DNA of 56,667 nt from assembly GCF_012035195.1 (NCBI RefSeq), contig NZ_JAAVJH010000016.1, forward strand, positions 1-56,667. Reading direction: 5' to 3'. The notes beneath the pieces are model-generated. The model worked only from the letters and a program-made list of their open reading frames with translations. It had not been told where the DNA came from and did not search any database. This DNA is from Sphingomonas corticis (lineage in GTDB: Bacteria; Pseudomonadota; Alphaproteobacteria; Sphingomonadales; Sphingomonadaceae). Positions 36,298 to 44,259 of this stretch are shown here, piece after piece. The translations under genes were made by a program, and so were the position numbers. The first letter of the stretch is position 1. Every line of letters begins with the position of its first letter.

Positions 36298-36621
36298 TCA
36301 GCGCCGCAAGCGCTCCGAGAGCGCCGCCGTCAGATTGCGGCGCTCGTGCACCACCGCGAGGATGCTCACCACCTCGCCCGACACGTCGTAGAGCAGCCGC
36401 CACGCCTGCACCGGCATCTGCCGGATCGTCTCGTCCAGGTCGTCGAGTGCCGCCGGCACACTCCCGCGTTCGGGAAACTGCTCCAGCGTATCGAGGCAGG
36501 CGAGCACGTCGAGCAGCAGGCGGTCCGCCACGTCGGCATCGGCGTGGATCATCAGCCAGCGCCGGATCTGCTCGAGATCCGCTTCCGCCGGCGCAGTCAT
36601 CTCGACGCGGTAGCGCGTCAT
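36298..36621 (-). CDS. ParE/RelE-type toxin
   Basis: A 107-residue protein of the ParE/RelE fold: TRYRVEMTAPAEADLEQI at the N-terminus, FPERGS in the middle and WRLLYDVSGEVVSILAVVHERRNL near the end. The ATG overlaps the antitoxin stop (ATGA). ParE toxins poison DNA gyrase and RelE toxins cut mRNA on ribosomes; the sequence does not decide which. It is a plasmid-stabilising toxin paired with the Phd-like protein. Confidence 0.87.
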   Translation of the reverse strand: MTRYRVEMTAPAEADLEQIRRWLMIHADADVADRLLLDVLACLDTLEQFPERGSVPAALDDLDETIRQMPVQAWRLLYDVSGEVVSILAVVHERRNLTAALSERLRR

Positions 36622-36896
36622 TGCCCGTCACGGGTGCGCTGGCGCATCTCCTCGATCACATCACGCAAGGGCCGCACCCGCCCTGCCTTCACGTCCTCGC
36701 GCCCCAGCTGCACCAGCTTCAGCAGCGCCAGCGTCTCCTGCGTCGCCTCGTAGCTAGCGATGTCGACCACCACCGCCTTCGCCTCGCCATTCTGGGTGAT
36801 GATGTAGGGCGTGCGGTCCTCCGCGACGTTGCGCAGCACCTCGGCCGCGTTCGCCTTGAACCAGCTCACCGGCTTGATCCGCTCCAGCATGCCCAT
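36618..36896 (-). CDS. Phd/YefM-type antitoxin
   Basis: A 92-residue antitoxin. The Phd/YefM fold is clear: IKPVSWFKANAAEVLRNV, then PYIITQNGEAKAVVVDIASYE and a C-terminal toxin-binding helix. I use the ATG at 36896, preceded by GGAG eight bases upstream; a longer in-frame start at 36953 would run through the operator. It should repress its own promoter at the palindrome immediately upstream and neutralise the ParE/RelE-type toxin. Confidence 0.87.
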   Translation of the reverse strand: MGMLERIKPVSWFKANAAEVLRNVAEDRTPYIITQNGEAKAVVVDIASYEATQETLALLKLVQLGREDVKAGRVRPLRDVIEEMRQRTRDGQ

Positions 36897-36913
36897 GACC
36901 GAGTCTCCACCTT

Positions 36914-36928
36914 TATTCGGACCGAATA
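36914..36928. promoter_or_regulatory. Palindromic operator candidate for the phd/parE pair
   Basis: TATTCGG-A-CCGAATA is a perfect 15-bp palindrome 17 bp upstream of the antitoxin ATG. It fits binding of a Phd-type dimer and probably overlaps the promoter. Confidence 0.6.
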
Positions 36929-37028
36929 TGGACCAATAAGGCGAACCGCACAACCGCTACTTGCAAGATTGAAGCTGATCGCGCACGTTGCCCTGCAAAC
37001 ACGTTCAATCGCTATGCGGGGCCGATAA

Positions 37029-38231
37029 ATGGATGCAATCACCAGCCAGATCGGCGATCTCGCCGACGCGGGCGAGCGCATGATCGAGCGGCTGCGGCGC
37101 AAGGCGTTTCTGCCGGAAAGCCGCAAGGGGCTCAACGTGCGCTTCGGCATCGCGGAGGCCGCGCAGCTGCTCGGCTGCTCCACCAACCGCATCCGCATGG
37201 CCGAGGAGGACGGCCGCCTCCCCCCTGCCCCCGCGACCGACAGCGGGCGTCGCGTCGGCTATACCGTGGACGAGCTGCTCCACATGCGCGATGTGCTCGG
37301 CGCGTCGCCCGCCCGCGCGCCGCTCGACGTGCCGGCGATCGTCGCGGTGCAGAACTTCAAGGGCGGCGTCGGCAAGTCCACCGTCACCACCCACCTCGCG
37401 CATTACTTCGCGGTGCAGGGCTATCGCGTGCTCGTCGTCGACTGCGACAGCCAGGCGACGACGACGACGCTGTTCGGCTTCAACCCGCACTTCAACATCA
37501 CGCGCGAGGAGACGCTCTACCCCTATCTCTCGATCGACCCGACCCAGGCGGACCTCCTCTATGCGGTGAAGCGCACGCCGTGGCCCAACGTCGATCTGAT
37601 CCCGTCGAACCTCGAGCTGTTCGACGTGGAATATGAGCTCGCCGCGGCGGGGGCGGATGGCCAGTCGGTGCTCGCCGCACGCTTCCGCAAGCTGAAGCAG
37701 GGGCTGATCGACCTCGCGCGCGACTACGACATCGTCATCCTCGATCCCCCGCCCGCACTCGGCACGATCAGCCTGGCGGTGATGCAGGCGGCGAACGCTT
37801 TGCTGGTGCCGCTGGCGGCGACGACGCCCGATTTCTGCTCCACGGTGCAGTTCCTGTCGATGATGGACCAGGTGCTGCGCCAGCTGGAGGGCGCGGGGAT
37901 CGCGGTCGACTACAGCTTCGTGCGGCTGATCTGCTCGAAGTTCGACGCCAACGATCCCAGCCACGCGATGGTGCGCGCGATTATGGAACAGAGTTTCGGC
38001 CCTGCCCTGCTGCCGGTGCCGATCCTCGATTCGGCCGAGATCAGCCACGCCGCGATGCGGATGATGACGGTTTACGAGCTGGAGAAGCCGATCGGCACCC
38101 CGCGCACCCACAAGCGCTGCCGCGCGAACCTCGATGAGGCGCTGGGGCAGATCGAGCAGTTGGTGCGGCAGGGGTGGGGCCGGGTTGCCCCGGCGAGGGA
38201 AGAGGATGTGCTCAGTGTCGCGGCAGCCTAA
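37029..38231 (+). CDS. parA: ParA partition ATPase with N-terminal helix-turn-helix
   Basis: A 400-residue plasmid ParA (type Ia/RepA-like). Residues 38-90 form a MerR-like DNA-binding domain (FGIAEAAQLLGCSTNRIRMAEEDG), used for autorepression. The ATPase has the deviant Walker A FKGGVGKSTVTTH (signature K111, K116), VLVVDCDSQATTTT, and the Walker B/switch region IVILDPPPALGTISLAVMQAANALLVPL. It is followed 167 bp later by parB and then repA on the same strand. It forms DNA-bound gradients that position plasmid copies. Confidence 0.93.
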   Translation: MDAITSQIGDLADAGERMIERLRRKAFLPESRKGLNVRFGIAEAAQLLGCSTNRIRMAEEDGRLPPAPATDSGRRVGYTVDELLHMRDVLGASPARAPLDVPAIVAVQNFKGGVGKSTVTTHLAHYFAVQGYRVLVVDCDSQATTTTLFGFNPHFNITREETLYPYLSIDPTQADLLYAVKRTPWPNVDLIPSNLELFDVEYELAAAGADGQSVLAARFRKLKQGLIDLARDYDIVILDPPPALGTISLAVMQAANALLVPLAATTPDFCSTVQFLSMMDQVLRQLEGAGIAVDYSFVRLICSKFDANDPSHAMVRAIMEQSFGPALLPVPILDSAEISHAAMRMMTVYELEKPIGTPRTHKRCRANLDEALGQIEQLVRQGWGRVAPAREEDVLSVAAA

Positions 38232-38298
38232 CTGGATGGCGAACCGCCAACCCCAAGGAAAGCGACCCGGCCCGGCCGGCGCGCGCAGCAGCGTCCGA

Positions 38299-38326
38299 CG
38301 TCACGTTCGCGCAGGCGGACGTGACG
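38299..38326. repeat. Hairpin-forming inverted repeat between parA and parB
   Basis: CGTCACGT (38299-38306) and ACGTGACG (38319-38326) are exact complements, and pairing continues inward after one T-G wobble. It lies in the 167-bp parA-parB gap. It could be a ParB or incompatibility site, or an attenuator-like hairpin. Confidence 0.5.
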
Positions 38327-38398
38327 GGCCCCACGCGCTTACCCCCTCTTTCCTACACACCATTGTTCCACCTATGTTCCGCGCGATGGAGACCCCGC

Positions 38399-39472
38399 AT
38401 GGCGCGTAAGCAATCCGATTATCTCGCCGCGCTCCTCTCGGATGACGAGCCCGCGCGCGAACCCGCCATGGAGGCACCCCCCTCCTCCCCCGCCCCAACC
38501 GCAGCCCCAACCGCCGAGCCACGCCAGCGCCTCTCCGGCACCACGCTGCTCGGCCGCGAGTCCGCGCTCGCCCGCGTGGCGAGCGGAGAGGTGCGCCAGG
38601 TCACCCAGCTGCTGCTCGATCCCGCGCGTGTCCGCATCTGGCCCGGCAACGCGCGCTCTTACGCGCACCTCAGCGAGGAAAGCTGCCGAGAGCTGATCGA
38701 CTCGATCGTCGCCGAAGGCGGGCAGAAGGTCCCCGCCATCGTCCGCCGCGTCGAGGGCGATCCCGTGCACGATTACGAGGTGATCGCGGGCACGCGGCGT
38801 CACTGGTCGATCAGCTGGCTGCGCGCGCACTCCTATCCCGAGATGCAGTTCGTGGCGCAGGTTGCGGCGCTCGATGACGAGGCCGCGTTCCGTCTCGCCG
38901 ATCTCGAGAACCGCGCGCGTGCCGACGTGTCGGACCTCGAGCGCGCACGAAACTACGCCGCCGCGCTCAAGGCGCATTACGGCAACCACCTGACCCGCAT
39001 GGCCGAGCGGCTGAAGCTGTCGAAGGGCTGGCTCTCCAAGATGCTGCGCGTCGCGGCGCTGCCCGACGCGGTGATCGCCGCCTTCGCCTCCCCCGCCGAC
39101 GTCGCGCTGAAGCCCGGCTACGCGCTCGCGCAGGCGCTCGACGACAAGGCCGCGGCCCCCGCGATCCTCGCCGAGGCGAAGGCGTTGGCGAAGGCGCAGA
39201 AGGCGCGGCGTGAGGCCGGCGATGGCGCGCTTCCGGCGGCCGAGGTGCAGCGCCGCCTGCTAAACGCACCGCGCGCGAAGGCGGACGCGCCCGAACCCTT
39301 TGTCTGGACCACCCCGCACGGCCGCCCCGGTCTCAGTGTCCAGTCGGTGAACCGTCAGGGCGTGACGATCCGCCTTCACGCAGGCTCGGGCGCGGGACCT
39401 GACGATCTGGCGAACGCGCTGCGCCACGCGCTCGCCGCGCTGGAGGCGGAAGGTCGGGGGCTCCGGCGGTGA
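38399..39472 (+). CDS. parB: ParB/RepB-type centromere-binding protein
   Basis: A 357-residue ParB. After a proline/alanine-rich tail come the ParB N-domain with YEVIAGTRRHWSI (the arginine patch that binds CTP), LADLENRARADVSDLERARNY, and a central helix-turn-helix MAERLKLSKGWLSKMLRVAAL. The C-terminus is probably the dimerisation region. The ATG chosen gives MARKQSDYLAALL; an upstream extension is not like the family. It should load at parS and act with ParA. The 18-bp palindromes at the start of and within repA are likely binding sites. Confidence 0.93.
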   Translation: MARKQSDYLAALLSDDEPAREPAMEAPPSSPAPTAAPTAEPRQRLSGTTLLGRESALARVASGEVRQVTQLLLDPARVRIWPGNARSYAHLSEESCRELIDSIVAEGGQKVPAIVRRVEGDPVHDYEVIAGTRRHWSISWLRAHSYPEMQFVAQVAALDDEAAFRLADLENRARADVSDLERARNYAAALKAHYGNHLTRMAERLKLSKGWLSKMLRVAALPDAVIAAFASPADVALKPGYALAQALDDKAAAPAILAEAKALAKAQKARREAGDGALPAAEVQRRLLNAPRAKADAPEPFVWTTPHGRPGLSVQSVNRQGVTIRLHAGSGAGPDDLANALRHALAALEAEGRGLRR

Positions 39473-39535
39473 ACCGCGCCAGTGTGACCTTCGTGTCAAC
39501 TTCGGCGCACGCTGGCATGGACTGTCCGCGAAACA

Positions 39536-39557
39536 CGTGTTTCCCCGGGGAAACACG
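39536..39557. promoter_or_regulatory. Palindromic parS candidate at the repA start
   Basis: A perfect 22-bp palindrome whose central 18 bp read TGTTTCCCCGGGGAAACA ends at the base before the repA ATG. A second, overlapping palindrome AAACACGTGTTT occupies 39531-39542. The design resembles chromosomal alphaproteobacterial parS (TGTTTCACGTGAAACA) with a different centre. It would let ParB seed partition complexes and probably also repress repA. Confidence 0.72.
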
Positions 39558-40799
39558 ATGACCCGCGCCAACCGCGAAGCGGTGCCCGAGCAGTTCGACC
39601 TCTTCCTCCCGTATCTCGCGGACCTGCCCTTGCGCGACCAGCGCGAGATGATGGAGCGCCCCTTTTTCTCACTCGCCAAGTCGAAGCGGGTGAAGCCGAT
39701 CGACTATCGCGCGCCCGACGGGAAGCTGTGGGTCCACGTTTCCGCCAACCCCGATTACGGCATGGCGACGATCTGGGACGCGGACATCCTGATCTATTGT
39801 GCCTCCGTGCTCGCCGATATGGCGCGCCGCGGGGTCAACGACGTGCCGCGCAAGCTGCACCTGATGCCCTACGACCTGCTCCGCGCGATCGGCCGCCCCA
39901 CCACGGGGCGCGCCTACGAGCTACTCGGCCAGTCGCTCGACCGCCTCGTCGCCACCACGATTAAGACCAACATCCGCGCGGAGAACCGCCGCGAGGCGAC
40001 GTTCAGCTGGCTCGACGGCTGGACGCAACTGGTTGATGAGAAGACCGAGCGCTCGCGCGGGATGACGATCGAACTCTCCAACTGGTTCTGGGAAGGCGTG
40101 ATGATGACGGGCGGCGTGCTCAGCATTGACCGCGCCTATTTCGACCTGACCGGCGGGCGCGAGCGCTGGCTCTACAAGGTCGCGCGCAAGCACGCCGGCG
40201 GGGCGGGCGAGGCCGGCTTTGCGATCTCGATGCCGACGCTGTTCGAGAAATCGGGCGCCGAGGGCCAGTATCGCCGTTTCAAGTTCGAGGTCGCCAAGAT
40301 CGTCGAGAAGGATCCCCTGCCCGGCTACACCCTCACGCTCGAGCAGCCCGCCGGCAAGCGCGAGCCGAGCGTCCGCATGCGCCGCCGCGCGGAGGGTGCG
40401 CGGGTTGAGAAGCGCGAGGTGCTCCCGACCCCCCCTGCCCCGCCGCCAGCCGCCGCGCTGGTCGAGCAGCCCCCGCAAACTCCGGCCGCGGATGTTTCCC
40501 CGGGGAAACAGGTCGAGCCGCTCAGCCCCGAGCGCGTCACCGAGCTCTCCGCCGCCGCCGCGATGATCCGCCGCTCGGTAAAGGGCCTCGCCACCCGCGC
40601 ATCCGCCGGCGACCTCACCGAGGCGACCGTCGACGCCCTCCGCGCGGAATGCCCCGGCTGGGACTATCAGGCGCTCCATGAGGAGTTCCGCACCTGGCTG
40701 GCCGCCGACGCCGCGCGCACCCCGGTCAGCTATCAGAACGCCTTCATCGGCTTCGTGAAGCGCTGGGACGCGAAGCACCGCCACGAATTGGGGCGATAG
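39558..40799 (+). CDS. repA: RPA-type plasmid replication initiator
   Basis: A 413-residue protein of the RPA replication initiator family seen on alphaproteobacterial plasmids. Typical stretches include EQFDLFLPYLADLPLRDQR near the start, FFSLAKSKRVKPIDY, WVHVSANPDYGMATIWDADI, and a winged-helix region through RAYELLGQSLDRLVATTIKTN. A proline-rich linker separates a C-terminal helical domain. I start it at the ATG at 39558, because an earlier GTG would run through the palindrome. The gene contains a second copy of the parS-like palindrome. It should bind the iterons about 1.2 kb downstream to start replication. Confidence 0.9.
   Translation: MTRANREAVPEQFDLFLPYLADLPLRDQREMMERPFFSLAKSKRVKPIDYRAPDGKLWVHVSANPDYGMATIWDADILIYCASVLADMARRGVNDVPRKLHLMPYDLLRAIGRPTTGRAYELLGQSLDRLVATTIKTNIRAENRREATFSWLDGWTQLVDEKTERSRGMTIELSNWFWEGVMMTGGVLSIDRAYFDLTGGRERWLYKVARKHAGGAGEAGFAISMPTLFEKSGAEGQYRRFKFEVAKIVEKDPLPGYTLTLEQPAGKREPSVRMRRRAEGARVEKREVLPTPPAPPPAAALVEQPPQTPAADVSPGKQVEPLSPERVTELSAAAAMIRRSVKGLATRASAGDLTEATVDALRAECPGWDYQALHEEFRTWLAADAARTPVSYQNAFIGFVKRWDAKHRHELGR
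40493..40510. promoter_or_regulatory. Second copy of the parS-like palindrome, inside repA
   Basis: TGTTTCCCCGGGGAAACA occurs again, identical over all 18 bp to the copy at the repA start, here in the coding sequence of the linker (encoding VSPGKQ). Two exact copies within 1 kb of parB strongly suggest a protein-binding site. Confidence 0.72.
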
Positions 40800-40805
40800 C
40801 GCGAC

Positions 40806-41534
40806 TTGAATGCGCTCGGCTCCTGCGGCACAGCCGCGCCAGTGACGGCGCAGTTCAACATCGGTGCCTATACGCCAGCCGAAGCCGCGCGGCTGCTGGC
40901 CATGTCGGCGGTGAATCTGCGGCGATGGCTGTATGGCTACGACTATCAGGGGCCGCATGGCACCGCGCATCAGCAGCCCCTGTGGGCGCCGCAATATGAT
41001 GCTGAGATCGACGGACAGCTGCTCGGCTTCCGTGATCTTGTGGAGGCGCGGATCGTCAACGCACTGCGTGCAAAGCGGATCGGATTGCCGACCATTCGAC
41101 TGTGCATCGCCCGCGCTCGTGAAGTGATCGGTATGGAACGCCCGTTCTCGACCAAGGCGTTCAAGACCGACGGGCGTCGCATCTTCCTGGAGATCACCAG
41201 CGCGCCCGACGAGCCGCGCCTGATCGACCTGAAGAGCCACCAGCATGTTTTCCGCGACATCGTCGCTCCTTCCCTGGTCGGACTGGAGTTCGGCGACGAT
41301 GCGGTGATGCGTTGGTGGTTGTTCCCCCACCGCCACTCGATCGTGATCGACCCAGCGCGTTCATTTGGGCAGCCGATCGTTGCGCGAAATGGCATGCTGA
41401 CGTCTCGCGTCGTTCAGGACGTCCGGGCAGAGGGCTCCATCGCGCGGGTCGCCAAGCTTTATGACCTGCCGCAAGGCGATGTACGGGACGCGCTTGCCTA
41501 TGAAGAGAGCCTCGGTTCTCACCGTCTGCATTGA
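40806..41534 (+). CDS. DUF433-family antitoxin-like protein (VapB45 type)
   Basis: A 242-residue protein. The N-terminus has a helix-turn-helix (YTPAEAARLLAMSAVNLRRWLYG) and a middle section with LLGFRDLVEARIVNALRAKRIG and IDLKSHQHVFRDIV. The C-terminal part reads IVARNGMLTSRVVQDVRAEGS and VAKLYDLPQGDVRDALAYEE, the DUF433 signature. Starts are uncertain: TTG at 40806 or GTG at 40842. It overlaps the PIN-like DUF5615 gene by 4 nt. DUF433/DUF5615 pairs are toxin-antitoxin modules. Confidence 0.8.
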   Translation: MNALGSCGTAAPVTAQFNIGAYTPAEAARLLAMSAVNLRRWLYGYDYQGPHGTAHQQPLWAPQYDAEIDGQLLGFRDLVEARIVNALRAKRIGLPTIRLCIARAREVIGMERPFSTKAFKTDGRRIFLEITSAPDEPRLIDLKSHQHVFRDIVAPSLVGLEFGDDAVMRWWLFPHRHSIVIDPARSFGQPIVARNGMLTSRVVQDVRAEGSIARVAKLYDLPQGDVRDALAYEESLGSHRLH

Positions 41535-41923
41535 AGCTGTTTGTCGATAACAACCTACCACCGGATCTCGCCCGAGGGCTCCACGCGCTATTCGGCGGAG
41601 CGCATCAGGTTACCTGCCATCGCGACAAATACGGACTGGCGTGCATTGCCGACGAGGAATGGATGCAGTCACTCGGTGACAAGGGGGATTGGGTCGTCCT
41701 CTCCGGCGATCTGAATATTGCTCGAAAGCGACCATCGCGCGCCTTGTTTCTTCGCTTGAAACTGGTCGGCTTTTTCCCGCGTGCCGCCGTTATGGAGCTG
41801 CCACTGGCGTTGAAGGCCGCGCGAGTTCTCGAGGTCTGGGAAACGATGGACCGCATCGCACGCGACGTGCGCCCCGGCCTCTTTGAACTACAACGACGCG
41901 GTCAGAAGTTTGCGCAGCTGTGA
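41531..41923 (+). CDS. DUF5615 PIN-like toxin (VapC45 type)
   Basis: A 130-residue protein starting with a coupled TTG. The N-terminus KLFVDNNLPPDLARGLHALF and the later DEEWMQSLGDKGDWVVLSGDLNIARK give the acidic residues of the Mut7-C/DUF5615 PIN-like fold (D6, D41, D59). It ends just before the iteron origin. It would act as an RNase held in check by the preceding DUF433 protein, and its position between repA and the origin makes it a natural addiction module. Confidence 0.82.
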   Translation: MKLFVDNNLPPDLARGLHALFGGAHQVTCHRDKYGLACIADEEWMQSLGDKGDWVVLSGDLNIARKRPSRALFLRLKLVGFFPRAAVMELPLALKAARVLEVWETMDRIARDVRPGLFELQRRGQKFAQL

Positions 41924-41927
41924 CCTC

Positions 41928-42169
41928 GCGTTCCCGATGTGTCGGGTTGCGCTGTTCCTTAGTCCGCGGCGATCCGCGGCACGCGGCGACAACACCGGAT
42001 TTGAACGTCGACAACGGTCATGACGTTGGAAGTGATTCAATCGCGCGTCTGCCAAACGCGTCCATCGACACTCCGGGAACGCCAGCCGCACCTTCGGGAA
42101 CGCACCCACGATCCTTCGGGAACGCCCCCTCGTTCCATCGGGAACGGACTCCCGACACTTCGGGAACGC
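41928..42169. other. Iteron-type replication origin (oriV candidate)
   Basis: Five 12-bp direct repeats, consensus CTTCGGGAACGC, start at 42071, 42092, 42114, 42136 and 42158, so the spacing is 21, 22, 22 and 22 bp, two turns of the helix. The fourth (CATCGGGAACGG) is part of an inverted CGTTCC-ATCG-GGAACG. An opposite-strand copy (GCGTTCCCGATG) lies at 41928-41939. The whole 429-bp gap between the DUF5615 gene and 42353 has no gene. This is the expected Rep-binding array near repA. Confidence 0.82.
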
Positions 42170-42352
42170 GCCGAGGCAGCCGAATCGTGCTCGTCCGCCG
42201 CTTTGAACCCATCCAGCGCACCGCTAACCTCCTAACCTAGAATCGAAACCCTCTAATCAGGACACGATGCTTCGCTTGGTGAGAAGGGAAGGGGAGAAGG
42301 GTAGATGAACAGCACGACCGGATCTGACGCCCCCGTGTAATACACCGATGCC

Positions 42353-43078
42353 ATGGCCAACCTCTTCCTCCCCGACGTTCCCGAACCGCTCGTTCGCGCC
42401 GCCTTCGCCCGCTCTCCCGGCAGCGAGATCGCAACCGGTAAATTCGCCAGCCCCGACAGCAGCGCCGCGCTCGCCGCGAACGCGTTCGGCTCGTTCCTGG
42501 AGCGCCCCGACCAGCTGCCACCCTTTCCTCCGCCCGCCGATCTCGACTGGCCTGCAACGCGCGTCGATGTTGAGCGCCAGATGCGCTTTCCCTGGTCGGG
42601 CGGGCGCCACCCGTGGCTCGACGCCGGGGTCGAGACGCCGCGGCACCTGATCGGCGTGGAATCGAAACGCTTCGAGCCGTTCCGCGACGCCAAGCCCGCG
42701 CAGCTCTCCGATGCCTATGATCGCGACGTCTGGGGCGAGGGGATGCAATCGTGGACGCAGCTGTGCGATGACCTGCGCGCCAGCCCCTATCTGTTCCGCC
42801 GCGTCGATGCCGCGCAGCTCGTCAAGCACGCCTTCGGCCTTGTCACCGAGGCACGGCGCATCGGCAAGGCGCCAGTCCTGCTCTACCTCTACGCCGAACC
42901 CGCCCGCGTTCCTGCTGGCGCACTCGCGCAGCACCGCGACGAGGTCGCCCGCCTGTCGGCCATGGTGACGGGCGCCGCCGTCCGCTTCGCCGCCTGCACC
43001 TGGAGTGAGTGGCTCGCCACCTTCACCGGCCCCACCGCCGCCCACGCGCGGCGTCTGATCGGCCGCTTTCAGCCCTGA
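42353..43078 (+). CDS. PD-(D/E)XK nuclease-like protein
   Basis: A 241-residue protein. WLDAGVETPRHLIGVESKRFEPF (in two parts: D90 in HPWLDAGVET, then E103 and K105 in IGVESKRFEP) has the spacing of PD-(D/E)XK restriction-endonuclease-like proteins. A C-terminal region with VLLYLYAEPARVP and FAACTWSEWLATF completes the core. It is followed 14 bp later by another PD-(D/E)XK protein gene on the same strand. No methyltransferase is nearby, so it may be a modification-dependent nuclease or a repair enzyme. Confidence 0.65.
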   Translation: MANLFLPDVPEPLVRAAFARSPGSEIATGKFASPDSSAALAANAFGSFLERPDQLPPFPPPADLDWPATRVDVERQMRFPWSGGRHPWLDAGVETPRHLIGVESKRFEPFRDAKPAQLSDAYDRDVWGEGMQSWTQLCDDLRASPYLFRRVDAAQLVKHAFGLVTEARRIGKAPVLLYLYAEPARVPAGALAQHRDEVARLSAMVTGAAVRFAACTWSEWLATFTGPTAAHARRLIGRFQP

Positions 43079-43092
43079 CCACCGGAGCTACA

Positions 43093-44208
43093 ATGACCCG
43101 ACCCGTCATCTACACCGTCGACGCCGATAACCGCCTGACCGCGATGAGCCCCGCCGCGCCCGAGAACGAGGACACGATGCAGCGCCTGATCGCCGATTAC
43201 CCCGAGATCATCGCGGACACCGATGGCGCGCTGCTGCTGATCCGACGCGAGTTGCCGATCGCCGACAGCGAGGAAGGCGCAGGGCGCTGGTCGCTCGATC
43301 ACCTGTTTGTGACGCGCGCGGGCGTGCCGGTGCTGGTCGAGCTGAAGCGCGCGGTCGACACGCGGCTGCGGCGAGAAGTGGTGGGGCAGATGCTCGACTA
43401 TGCCGCCAACGCCACCGCTTATTGGAAGGCCGGCACGATCGCAGCCAGCTTCGCCGCGAGTGCGCAGGAGGCGGAGCAGGAGCCCGAAGCCCTGCTCGCC
43501 GAGTTCCTGCCCGAAGGTGTCGAGCCGGACGTCTTCTGGGCGCAGGTCGACGCCAACTTTTCCGCCGGCCGCGTCAAGCTGGTGTTCGTCGCCGACGTGA
43601 TCCCGCGCGAGCTTGCCCGCATCGTCGAGTTCCTCAACGAACAGATGCGCGCCGACGTGCGCGCGGTGGAGCTGTCGTGGTTCGAGGGGCAGGGGGTCCG
43701 TGCGTTCACCCCGCGCGTGATCGGCGAAACCGAGCGTGCGCAGGCCGCAAAGGCGCAGGCGAAAGGTGAGCTGCCCCCGCCGATGACGCGCGATGAGTGG
43801 ATCTCGACGTTCATCGCTCCCTTCGGCGATGCGGTCGTGCAGGCGGCGCATCGCTTCACCGAGTGCGTCGCCAACGCCGGCGGCCATGCCGAGGTGACCG
43901 ATCGACAGGGCTCCATCGTTGCGGTGTTCGACGGGCCGGCACGCATCACCTATCCGCTGCTGTTTCAGCGTGCCGGCAAGGGCACCGTCGCGATCACCTT
44001 CAAGTATCTAAAGGCGCATGACGCGTTCAAGGACGAGGCGGTGCGCCAGCAGCTGTATGACCGCTTCGCCGCGCTCGCCGGCCCGCTCTCGACAACGTCC
44101 ACGATCGGCTTTCCCAGCTTCCCCGCGACGCGTCTCAACGATGTCGCGGTGCAGAACGGCATCGCCGACGTCCTGCGCGACATGGCGCGGATGGCGGCAG
44201 AGGCATGA
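43093..44208 (+). CDS. PD-(D/E)XK nuclease-fold protein (DUF91/NucS-like N-terminus)
   Basis: A 371-residue protein. The N-terminal domain reads WSLDHLFVTRAGVP and VLVELKRAVDTRLRREVVGQ, giving D69, E83 and K85 of a PD-(D/E)XK nuclease and the helix VVGQMLDYAANATAYW that follows in NucS-like enzymes. The C-terminal 150 residues (from about 235) form a second domain with no recognised motif. A ribosome site is weak (CGGAG). It shares an operon with the 42353 gene, and the two could act on the same substrate. Confidence 0.7.
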   Translation: MTRPVIYTVDADNRLTAMSPAAPENEDTMQRLIADYPEIIADTDGALLLIRRELPIADSEEGAGRWSLDHLFVTRAGVPVLVELKRAVDTRLRREVVGQMLDYAANATAYWKAGTIAASFAASAQEAEQEPEALLAEFLPEGVEPDVFWAQVDANFSAGRVKLVFVADVIPRELARIVEFLNEQMRADVRAVELSWFEGQGVRAFTPRVIGETERAQAAKAQAKGELPPPMTRDEWISTFIAPFGDAVVQAAHRFTECVANAGGHAEVTDRQGSIVAVFDGPARITYPLLFQRAGKGTVAITFKYLKAHDAFKDEAVRQQLYDRFAALAGPLSTTSTIGFPSFPATRLNDVAVQNGIADVLRDMARMAAEA

Positions 44209-44259
44209 CCGAAGCTGTCGCAGCCGCATCCTAGCTTGTCGCCAAAGGAGCTCCCGCCC

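Noticed and set aside
37029..40799. repABC replicon
   Set aside because: ParA and ParB are present, but the initiator is RPA-type rather than RepC, and an iteron array is found.
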